Below are positions 11,101 to 23,100 of a stretch of DNA of 48,402 nt, piece after piece. How positions within the stretch are numbered: the stretch's first letter is position 1; each line of letters begins with the position of its first letter. The position numbers and the translations under genes are program-made. This DNA comes from Parachlorella kessleri (taxonomy: Eukaryota; Chlorophyta; Trebouxiophyceae; Chlorellales; Chlorellaceae), in assembly GCA_001598975.1 (NCBI GenBank), contig BBXU01000947.1, positions 1 to 48,402 on the forward strand. Direction: 5' to 3'. The notes beneath the pieces were generated by a model, which saw only the letters and a program-made list of their open reading frames with translations, had not been told where the DNA came from and ran no database searches.

Positions 11101-14100
11101 TAAGAAGGCAGGCCAAACACAATATCTATTGCTTACCATTTGCAGAACTGAGAGGCTCTCTGGGAGCACAAGGAGAATGGAAAGAAGGGATACCACTTAC
11201 CGGTCAAAGCAGAAGTGTACATATGATAAGTGTGGTCTCAGGTAAACGAGCATTGCCAGCGTGCTCGCACTTGGCCGGTCAGAGTGAAATGCTGTGAATG
11301 GTACGACACTCGCATCACCCACCTGGAGCACCTCCTGCCTGGCTGATGCCAACTGCTGCCGCACGATGGCGTACATCTGGCGCGCATCCTCCACCTGCAA
11401 CCCCAGGGAGGAGGAGCGCTAGTCACTGCTCAGTGATGGTCAGGTCCGCCCTGGTCAGCAACGTGGGCACCCCATGACTAATGCACACGTGAGCCTCGCC
11501 TGGTATGGCCCCTCATGAGCCTTCTTGGGGGTACGCCCCATTCTGAGCCAGTGTTTGATAGTGTTATGCCTCAGTCTCACAAGTGACACTCCGCACCCCT
11601 ATCCCAGCTTCAAGGTTAGGCTAAACCACACCAACTACTAACCTCATCTCCCTCCACCTCCAACAGCAGCTCAGCCTCCGCGTTCACGTTCTCCATTGCT
11701 GGCGGCTGTGCCATGCCCACATTGGCGATCACATCCACCATGATTTCGAACTCGCGGGAGTCCATCACAGCAATGATCTCTGGCACCTGCACAACCCCAG
11801 CAAAGCTTGGCTCCAATGTTGGCTTGAGGGACATGATGACTGACATTGTAAAGCAGCCAGATCATTGAAAGAGCAGAGATGGCAAGGAATTCTGACCCAC
11901 CGTATGCGTCTCACACCCTTTATGCTACTTTGCAAACCTCACCTCCGGCTGCAGTGCCCTCAAGCCAAACCACAGGCCTTATAGTCAACCAGACGCCCCA
12001 ACAGGACTTGCCTTGAATATGAGCTCTTCGCCACGCAGCTGCTGCTGCCCGTGCAGGTTGGTGGATGGGGTTGACAGCCGGCGTGTAGAGCTCCTGCCCA
12101 TGCCGCCGCGCTGCCGGGCAGCCGCTGAGGGTGCCTTGGAGTGGCGCATGTCGATATGGATGGGGTTGAAAACCCGCCTGCAGAGCACCGAGCGGTACAT
12201 GTTAACACACATGGGGATCGAGAAAAGTCCGCCAAGAAGGAACTCATTGGAAAAGGTTGGCCCATGCTGTCATATACCTTGTCTCCACTGATCACAAGAT
12301 AGAAGGTGGGGCGTTCAGGGTAACCAGCAGACAACCACGCCCAAGAATATTGAATAAATGCCAAGTGCATACCTTAGTGAAGACAGGTCATTGTTGTCCG
12401 GGGCCTTGAACTCCCCTTCGCTTGTCTCCAGCCAAGCCACAGAGGCATCCGGGTCGATATCCGTGCGCGCCACGTAGGCTTGCACCTGCAAAAGGCAAGG
12501 AAATTATTGCGGTGTCGTCTCAAGGGCTCCGAAGGAGGCAGAAGTTGCTGAAAACTCCACCAACGACGGTAACCCACCCACCCTTCACCGTTTCCATGCA
12601 AGCTGATACTGGGGTCCCATCAGCAGTATACCTCACAGAATGCCAACATATCACACCGTGGATATCACCACGCAGCATGCTCATCACGCGGTGTCATTGC
12701 CAAGGGCTGCTGACTTGCCTGCTCCAGCCGCATGGTGGTAATGTTCAGTGGTGCATCAGGCAGGGTGCTGCCCGCCACCAGCCCACTCTTGGCGGCAAGC
12801 AGGAAGCGGCCCTGCAAGAGCACGGTGCACAGTGTTGCCGATGACAGGAGGCAAGAGCTGACTAGAACTGAACGGTTCTGTTGACAGAGGTTCACCAGTA
12901 AAGGTCCTCCCTACTGAAAAGATTAATGTTTCCCTGCAGCTAGCTCATGTTCTGTCTAGTCCTAGCTAAGGCTATGTTTGGTGCCAGCACAATAGCATCT
13001 ACGGCACATGCTACTCTGCTGCCGTGGGAAGCAATTGACTGATGGATGGAGTGAATGACAACACCTACCGGCCGCAGCACCTTGCAGCCAATTGCAACCT
13101 GTCTGACAAGCCAGTCATGTTTGCAGACTGATTAAGGAGAGTGGGGATGGACAGATGGCAATTGGTCGTCAGCACACAGCATGCAGAGCACACACCTGGG
13201 CCATCTCTGCCTCCACGTTGAACTGCAGGTTGACCACCTCGATTTCATATTTGAGCACGCTGTGGGCATCATCAAGTGGACTGCTGAGGGGAGCCTGCAC
13301 AAGGGGGCGCAACATACGCGCATTCCCTCCTCCCACCACTGTTGCAGTCCATTGCCCCCAACAGCTGTGCACGAACTCTTACCCTGACAACCGGCGCTAA
13401 TACACTTGGCCGTGCAGCCATCAGACGGACTCATGGCCATCTGCACACCGGCAGACGCAGACCCAAGCCCCTCCCGGTTGACGAGCAGCTAGGCTTCCCA
13501 CGGCAAGCTGCCAGTGCCCAGTGCCGCCTACCTCATCCTCCTCTTCTTCACAGGACTCCACCTCCTGGCTGTCTTTGGGAGACGGCAGCTCCAGGGACGC
13601 GTCTCCACCCTGTGCCTCGCGCTGCTCAAGAAGCAGGCTCAGCAGCTCGTTCTGGCCGTCCATGGCCTCGCTTTTGGCTGCATCAGTAGCAGAGGCATGA
13701 GAGCTGGGTATTTAGCTGCTACTCCACGGCTGCAGTTACATTACATTACACACATTTAACGTCCTCGGAGCCAGCAGAACTCATAGGACGGAGACTTGCA
13801 TCAAGCAAAATCAATGTTCATATCACTAATCACTACCTTGAAACGATTCAAGCACTACTAAGTCAGTGGGTTAGTAACGTCCAGGTGTCAGCCCAGGTGA
13901 ACTGCCCAGTCCCCAGAGGAGTGGGTGTCGCCAGTCAAAGGAGTGTGGCAGCTTTTGCCAGGTCCAAAGGCAAAGCGGCGCAAAGCCATCTGCGTTCTTC
14001 ACACCAGTTGTGTGCCCTCCAGGACCCATGGTCACCTGTCTGGGCGTTGCTAGCTACTTTGACACCCCCTCCCTGTCTCATGACGGGGACGTACTCTCAA

Positions 14101-17100
14101 CTGCAGGTCGCTGTTGATAGTTGGGTTTGAGCATTCCAACTCCCACCGCAGCACACAGCAGGATGCCCTCAGCCCAAGGCTCCCGGCCGAACTCCCCCAA
14201 GCAGGGTCGTCTGGTTTTTGCCAACCCCACCTGGCGCCATGCTACCACCGCTGCTCCTGCGCCGCTGCATTTGTGTTGTAGGCGACACAGTGCTGCTCCA
14301 GTTTGACATGCTTGGGGACATGATGGTGGGCGAGGGCGTCAGCATTGCCTGCACGCGGGCGAGGAGAACCAGTTGCCGTGACAGATTGCACTGGGCAAAA
14401 CTGCGGCTGTGGCCACGGCATGGCTGCAGCAGGTCAGCAAACCGGGAAGGCAGTCTGTGTGTGGATGGCATGCCCGGGCAGTGTCTGACGTGATTATCAG
14501 AGCTACAACAACTCAGCAACTACGAAGCCTCAATAATCAAACCTTACCCCTATCATGTGCCCCTCGCCTCACATGTATGATGCAATCAAGGCTTACCGCC
14601 GCTGCAGCATTAACAGCCTGTGTCGCCGGCGGGGATACGAAAGCGTTGACAAGGTGGTCAATCACACCCCACAGGGCATTGCGGGCGGCAATGTCCACCA
14701 GAAATTTGCAGTCGCGAATCAGGATCTTCAAAGGCCTGCACAGCCAGGCAATGCATGAAGTGGCAAGCAGGCAGGCTATCGAAGCGGTCCCAGCTTTCAT
14801 GGCCCGCAGTACCTGGGGTTACTGAGTGATGGCAAAGCTTCATGTCGTCCTTGAGCAAGTACATGACCACTAAGCAACACAAGAGACCCGCCCTTGGGGA
14901 CACTGCTGAATTGTGAGCCTCAGCAGTGCTTCCTCTATGCTGGCAGGCAAGCCTGCCACCTCTGCAACCGTTCCACAATCTGTTAGTCTTGCTCTCGAAC
15001 CCACCTCTTGGCATGCGGCTCCAATAGGTCAGCTACACTGGGAGGATCCTCCGGCTCGCCTCCCGGACCGCCAGCACCACCATCCAAGGAACCTCTGCTC
15101 TCGCATGCTGTCCCTCCGCCGCCGCCATCAACGCTGTTGCTGCTGCAGCGGCCGCTGGGCTCGCTAGGGCCGTCGGGCAGGGAGGGGTTTCCACCAGCGC
15201 TAGTGACGCCCACTTGAGCTGCGGTGCCTATGCAGCGTTGGGCTGCAGAGCTGTTGGTAGCCGAGTTTGTGGCATAGAACAGCTTCTGCAAGCAGCGGTA
15301 GGGCATGTAATGGAGAGTTGGTGCAGTTGCATGCATGTGCTGGTGTCCTGTTTCTGGTCTGAGGTCAATCCACATAAACTACCGAGTGAAAATGGTCCAA
15401 TGCGTGTTGACCCACATGTTGCCTGTGTTTGCCATCCCCATGAGCACATACTTCACTGTTCCCACGGCATCAGGCCCACTCCCAGACCCCCAGACACGCC
15501 TGAGCTGGGCAAGCAACGCACACACATGCCCACACTCACATTCAGCAGGGACGGTCTGGACACCAAGTCTCCCTTCCGAGTCCCAAGAGCTATGTGCCCC
15601 AAGTCGCCAGCAGTTGCTGACATGCGCCGCAGCTTGCCCCCCAACCCTGCCGAGCCAGACGGTCCATCAGCCGTGGCAGCATCGTAGCGGTGGATGCCCA
15701 CATCTTCGGCACTCACTCTGAAGTCCTTGCTGACAGTGCGCGTCAGGGCTGCCACGGGCCTGCAGCAAGCAACCGCAAACCCTGGTGGATGAGTCGAGTA
15801 AAGCAAGGATGCCCAGATTTCTGAGCAGGTATGGAACCTCTTGCATGGGCACCTGAAGTGCTTGGCAGAATTTTGCTGCAAGGCCCAAGACCAGGAAATG
15901 TATGAATGCTGTACGACATTACCGGTGCAAAGGGCACATACTAGGCTCCAAACGGTCAAGTTAAGCAAGCCAGGATAGGATGACTCACCGCTTCCCACGG
16001 GCGTGGGGTGGCGAGTGCAGAAACGAGGGGACTGGCTGGTTCAACAGCCAGCAGCCGGCAAAAGCGCAGTTGGCGGCACTGACGCAAACAGCAGAAGATG
16101 GGTCGCTGGACTTGACTGCAAGTGAGGAGGCAGACATACATTGTCAGTTCTTGGTATCTAACGGTCGAACTGGGCTATAGCAGCAGGTCTGACTTGCAGT
16201 CCAAATGTTGATTCTTGTAGCATTCCAGAAGCCTGGCACATAATATCTGGTTGGTGTACGTGCATCCAAACCCTGCCCAGTTTCAGGGATTGCAGCAGGC
16301 CCACGCCATTGGGTGCAGCATCGCACCTGTGAAGTGGACCACGTTAATGGGGCTTGCCGACACAATCACATCCAGCTGCAGCCACAGCCACACTAAATGT
16401 CAGTTCTGAGCATGGTCGCCAACAACCAAGTCCACCGCACTCCGCGTAGGCACGCACAGTCCATCACTGCAATAGACATAAGATTTACGATAACTTCCAG
16501 CCCGGAACCGCGGCTGCCTATGGGAACACATTACACCCAGCGTGGTAGGTTATTTGCCTGCACCCCCGCCCCTGGCCAACACTGCGGCCTTGGCACGAGC
16601 GCAAGCCAACCCTGCCGCACCTGCTGAATGAGCTTGGGGATGCCCTTCTTGGGCACTGCCGCGGGAGGCTTGCGCACAAAGTACGTGCCGCGCCGCAGGA
16701 GCGCTCGCAGGTAGCCGGGCGGCTTCTGCAGCGCCTGTACAAAGCTGCGCATCCACTGGACCTGCGGCATGGGCGACAGATATGAAGCTCTCATGCTGGG
16801 CACCATCATGCACAAGTGAAAGTGTGGGAAGCCAGCACCACTACTTTGACACTAGCGGAACATACATGCTTTCTGCTGAAAATCATATATGGTGGGGTAA
16901 GTAACCAGGAAGTAACCAGGTGGGCAGGCTCAGTCACTGATGCACTGACAAGAGGTCCTGCAAGCACTGCTGGACTCGACATGCATGCTTACCCTGGTAC
17001 CCACCCAGGTGTTACACAGACAGGTTGGCATTCCAGTGCCTTTTACGTGGAAAGCATACACCAGGCCTTGCCCACCTGATGGTCCCCCAGAAAGCCAACT

Positions 17101-20100
17101 GCTGTTGGGTCACCACCAGCCAGTACGCCAAGCCCCAAAGAAGGGCATGGTTCCTCCCCCAGCCGTGCCTCGATGGTGAGATCCACCGACAGCGCCTTGT
17201 ACTCTTCGGCCAGCTGCAAATAGCAATGTCGAGACATTGACCGCCAGAGGCCGGCCCAAGTATGGGAAGCGTTTCACTCGACCTCGCATCTGTAACACCA
17301 TACACCTGCCTTTTGTCGCCTTGAGCTTATTGATGGTCCTTGGTCATTCAGTTTTGGGACCAACTCATTTCCTAAACTGGTTAAGAACCAGGACATGACC
17401 AGTGCTTCTGCCCAGCCCATTTGGAAGCAGAACAGTCCTTTCCTCCCTCCCACCACCCACCATCACTGGTGCTTGGAGCTGCCCCTCAAGTGGTACTGCT
17501 AGGAACAAGTGGTGCTGGTCTGGCTGCCGCCCCTTGGGCAGTCTCCAGTCCAGCTTGAGCCGGAACTCTGCAGCTGGCATGCTGGCAAAGGGCAGCACCA
17601 GCAGCGTCCCGGCAGGTTGGTCCACCCCCGCTGCCTCAAATAGGGTGGCTTGCAGGTCACGAACAGCGAGGGAGTAGTCGCCCGATAACAGCTGCCCAGA
17701 CACTTCGTTGGCTTCAACCTGCAGGCCGGAATATGTGTCATACTGAGGGAACCATAGCCATGGGCTTGGACGAAGCATGCAACTAGGGGTGCACATGTCA
17801 CTAGATCGCCCTCGCAGCATTGCAAATAGGCACCCAGCTGACCCTCATGAAGACCTGCGTCGGAACACACAGGTATGGGTCCTGAGCTTTGCAGTTTCTC
17901 TGCCACGCACCGCCATGCGCTGTGAGGTTTCATCCACGTTGGGCTGCAGCCCCAGCCCCATGGCAAAGTGGAAGTCCGTGGCGTGGACGCCCACCACGCC
18001 TCGCCACATGTACCTGGCACAAAGGGCGGCAAAAGAATTGTCATCTCTCCCTCATCCGAAGCACTCCATCATTATACTGACTACTGCTGTTGGGTGAGCT
18101 ATAATCTGCAGGATGAGCTTGCCACATGCAGAGGTAACTTCAAATACCCAAGCTGACTGGCAACACATCTCCGCCAGATGCTTGCCTGCCCACGCTCAGG
18201 CTTGCTGTGGTCCTGCGCATCTGATAGGAGCCTGCAGCAAGCTTCATTTACCCACCCACCCACCCACCTGAGGTCATCCCACCAAGGTATGGGGAGCGGT
18301 CTTGGCTGGCTCTTGTCTGGGTCTGTAGGCGCCAACCTCTTACCCGCCATGCCCACCAGCATCAAGGTGGGCTCCATGCCCTGGCTGTAACTCACTGTCA
18401 CACCGTCCAGGTCAGCGGTAAGATCAGTGTACACCTTAAACGGTGCCCTGCACGCACGGATGAACTTCCCTTGTATGGACCAACATTAACTTCATTACAC
18501 AAAAACTCTCTTATGAAGGCATCCATGCCAAGCGTTTTTGATGTGGACAGTGACTGTTTATATGTGGCAACCCCAGACATGCATCAATAGGCAGGTCCAC
18601 AGCCCTCTCATGGTGTATGACGGCGAAGCAGCCACACCACTATAAGATCACCTGCAGCCTTTCAATGTCACTGGGATGGTGACATGTCGATGCGCGCCAA
18701 CGGGTAGCTGTCGCTCCCGCTGCTGCGGAGGCGCTGTGGCCTGCCTGGCAACTGCCAGCACGCCACAGACCCGTGCATCTGCTGCGCTCACAAACGGCTG
18801 CAGGCACGCGCACGGAGCAGAAATTTGGGTGCTCAGCACTATGAAGCAAGACTGAGAGCGGCTGTGGAGCGCAATGCTCAGGTTATTACTTCCACGCATT
18901 TGGGGGCATCTTTTCCCTTGGCCGACCAGTCAAACGCACAGACACTGAACAGCAAAGGGGCGCTGCCACGCCAGCCTCATCTCCAAATCTGAACCTAAGG
19001 GCTGCTTCCCTTGGTCACCTGGGCACAGGTGGCCAAGTGCATGGCAAAGCCGTCCACCATTACGTCCGCATGAACCTTCCGGGCCTGAATCAGGGTAACA
19101 TCCTTGCTTGCCGAGTCCACAGCCACAATAGTCTCCAGCGCTGCGGTCACGCCGGCTTCATCACCGCTGCAAACCACCGCCAGGCCCCGCAGGGCCTCTA
19201 CCTTGATGTGCATGAGGTCGCGCTCATGCCCCTTGGCATCCAAGTTAGCCTGCATGCCATGACAGCACAGCAAGTGGGGGAAGTAGGCTGAATTTTTTGC
19301 TGTGACGCATCGTGCACCTCAACCTGCCGTACGCATATCATGCAAGAGTCCATTCCCGCTCCCCAACACAACCCTCCACATCGCCAAAGCCGATACTTTG
19401 CAAACCCCAACTCTGGACACACCAAACACGCAGCAGGTTATCATTTCCCAGGAGTTGGTGTCTCTCATACAGCCCCAAGCCTTCCCATCTGTCAGCGGTC
19501 ATACCTGCTGCACCAGCATGCGATACATCTGTGACAGGTCTCCCATAACCCCTTCCCAAGCCCTGTGGCCGGCCTCTGCAGCTGACGCAAAGCTGGTCTG
19601 CACCAACGCCGCATGCAGTGGCGCTGAGATATCGGCAGGGTTGACGGTGGTAGCGATGTCCGTCCACAGCTGCCTCTGCACTGCTAGCTTCTGCAGGAGG
19701 GGGCCGTGGTGTCCCAACCAGCCCTGCAAGCCAGCAAGTGCATCTAGTGACCAGCAGGTTGTCGAGTGTGCTGTCCGCACGTCTGGATCTCTTGTAGCCT
19801 AGCCGTTGCCCTGGTGCCGCAGTGCCTTTCTCGCCACACAGTGAGGGGCTACTGCTTTCCATGAGTCCCCATAACACATGCTCCCTAGCAGAGAGTGAAG
19901 CAATCTGTTGCAAAGCACTAGTACATGGCTACGCATGACCACCCCTGCAGCCTTATACCTCTAGTGGGTGGTGCTCGAATCTGACGACCACGTCCTCTGC
20001 CGCCAAGAGGAGCTGCATGGGGAACAGGCTGCGCATCGCACGCTGTGACGTCTGCTGTGCCTGCTGTGCCAGCTGGCCTGCTCCCTGCTGTGTTCCTGCT

Positions 20101-23100
20101 TTCAGGCGCTGTGTTCCTGCCTTCAGGCGCAACAGCGTGTCTTGCATGGCCTGCGGAGTACATGAATAGATCTCAACCCATGTGCGCCAATGCTGCAACT
20201 TGCTAACTGAACCGAGCCAAGCTAGCTTGGCAGCTTAGGTTGCGGGAGCAAAATCGAGGGGTCACTACATGAAGGCATAGTCCGACAGGGGCATTCTGCT
20301 GCAGCAGTACTCAGGGAGCAAACACAGTCATGCTCAGCTCGCAATGCATCATAGTACTCCAGACGACCAAGTCTCACCAGTCCGAGTGCCTTGAAATACA
20401 TTTCAGCATACCGCTGGCAGGGCCCTGGCTCCCTGTCATAGGGCACGCACAGCTCAAAGCCCACCAGCCTGATGTCAACCAGGCTACAAGGGCCGGCCCC
20501 TAGGCCTGCAGTTGCTGCATCGCTTGTTCCAGCACCTGGCCCTCCTGCTGCTGCTGCCGCTGATGGAGCTAAGCCACCTACAACCCCTGCTGCCTGCCCA
20601 GCCATGTCTTGTTGCGCAGCGGCCTGCTCTGGATTGCAGGCGTCAGCGTGCGCCAGCCAACTGTGAAGCCTGGCCCTGGCATATGGCTCATAGCTGGGAT
20701 CTTTGGCCAGCCTCAGAGCTGCGGGGCCCTCGCCGGGGCCCTCTGCCGCGCTGCTGAACGGACCTTCTGGCACAAGCACTGCAGGGATGGTGCCATCCTC
20801 CTCATCGGCCTCAAACACCAGCTCGTCGCTGCCGGGCACTACCTCTTCCACGGCAGATGGGGGGCCCCTGCCTACTGCCTGCGACTCCAGTCCACTCACG
20901 CTGCCTTGCTGGCAAGCAGTCACTGATTGTAGGTGGCTTGCAGGCGGCAGCGGGCACAGCGGCAGAGTGCCGCCTGGCCCGCCTCCCGGCAACTGGAGGC
21001 CCACAGTCAATTGCCGCCATTTCAGCACCGCCTTGCCTGCAAACCCAGTCACACGCACGGGGGTGGTGGTGAGTATTGGGACCGTATCATAAGTGGCCAC
21101 AAAGAAGGCAGGCACGCAGTCGCAGCATGGCTTCTCCAGGGACACTGCTAGCCTCAGAGTCGATGCATTGTTCGACATATGTGGCGTTTGCAGAGGTTTT
21201 GGGCAGGCTGAACGAGCGTGGGGCAGGCGTAGCCAAACCATGTCTACCACTGCCTCACCATTTATTGACAGCGCAGCAGACTGCAGCGACATGGCACCCT
21301 TTGGGTGGCCCCATTCTGCTGTCGCTGGCCCCAGATCCAGCGCCATGCCCAGCTCATCTGAGAGTGGCACTGCCATGCAACACTGGTCCCACTCAACCAG
21401 CCAACTGGTAGTTCTGGGCAGATTGTTTCCTTCCTGGGCGACCGTCCCTTCTGCGGCGGGCGATCCTGAACCGGAGGCAGCTGCTCCGAACAGAGGAGAG
21501 GCTGCAGCCTCGCCAGTGGCACTTCTGCGCCTTTGATTCAAGCTGGCAATGTCCACAGCGTCTGGAGGGTCCCCAACGCTGCCACTGGTGCCGTCGTTGC
21601 CGCTGCTGTCTGCTGGTCCCGCAACTGCTGCATCTGCGGCCGGGCAGGCTTCACGACCCCAGGGCTGTGAGCTGACTGCTGGGGATGCCCCAGGAGGTTG
21701 CTGCTTTGCAGATGTAGTCCCTGGCGGCCCCGGAAGGGGAGCAATCCTGCCAGAGGCGCGCTGGCGAGTAGGCAGAAGTGCTGCTATTGAAACAAGGCCC
21801 TCCGCCACTCCAGCAGCGCACAGCAGCGCGTCAGCATCTAAGCTGGCCTGGACCTTGGCAAGCTGCAGCCGGTGACAAAGACGGGCCTCCTGCTGCTGCT
21901 GCTGTTGCTGCTGATGGTGGTACGCTGGCAGGGTTGGGAGGGAGGGCACTACTGCTGCAGAGGTCTGACTAGGCTGCAGTGAAATACCTACGATACTGAA
22001 GAGGGACACCTTGGCCCCACCTGCATTCATGTCTTAAGCCCGGGTCAGCAACACTTCGGCCATGGTTTTTCCACTGCAACCACCTTGTGGTGGGTGGTAT
22101 AAGTGGTTCGTATCTATCACACACTGGCATACATCTGGTGGTAACATACCTCACCAACCTGCACCAACACTCCATGTGTCAGCACTAGATAGCCTCACCT
22201 CTCAACGTCTGCATGCTGTCAGGCAAAGTCTGACTGAGCCGTCCCTCGCTGTACAGCACACCCAGGTATGCTACTTGCACCTCTGGGACCGCATTGCCAG
22301 GGCGAACGCTGGCAGCAAAGCTGTCGATTGCCAGCGCAGCTGCCGCCTGAACAGCACACAGTTACCGGGTACATTTAGCAACCTGGGTGCAGACCTCAAT
22401 GCCATATTCACAGAACATATCTCTTGCCCTTGTGAGTATCAAGCCTCGGATAAAGTACATCGCTCGGCGCTCGGCCGACCATTCCCCTGTTAGCAAGAAC
22501 GGACCGTAGCCATGCATCTGACATCAATACGGTAGCAACATCCATCACTGACCTGCACAGCCTCCCCCTGCCCACTCAAACTGTGGTGGGTGGGCACACA
22601 GCTGGTGTGTGGCAGCACCACCGCCAGGTCAGTGAAAGAGACAGCAAAGGCTTCCAGCTGGGCCTTGCTCTTCTCCATGCGCTTCTGACCCTGCAGAGTT
22701 GCCTTAGCAGAAGCCTGCTGCGAAGTCGAGAGGTCAAGGCCCCGCACCATAGAGGTGGGCGTGAGGGAGGTGACGATAGCTGCTATGGAGGACAGGGCTG
22801 AGTGCTGCAGGACTGCGTACGTCCCCGCAGCTGACAGCTCGCCTGCAGCAAGCACGGGCGCACCGCACAACCGCACAGGGTGATTGCCTGGTCCCAGCAA
22901 GAGGTCTGTCCCTGGAGCGGATGACGGGCGTTCTTCCAAACTGTCTCTGCAACTCTCTTGTTTCAATCTCCTATATGTACAAGAAAAATTATTTATGATG
23001 ATTTAAGTAAACAATGAGTAGCTTATCGACAAATGCCTCTATTATTACGCCGACCTCCTGGTCGTGAAGCTTGCCCCGGAGATGTTTTTTACTTACATTC

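Noticed and set aside
12290..12374. A SABRE exon encoding ERPTFYLVISGDK
   Set aside because: No AG acceptor lies upstream of it within the intron. Direct splicing from about 12375 to the exon at about 12181 is in phase and gives SLRRVFNP, matching the family.
20222..22030. Continuous 602-codon reading frame on the minus strand as a stand-alone gene
   Set aside because: It begins in phase with the preceding SABRE exon at GGAKVSLFS, lacks its own domain start, and its last about 35 codons run into the intron. It is an internal SABRE exon.
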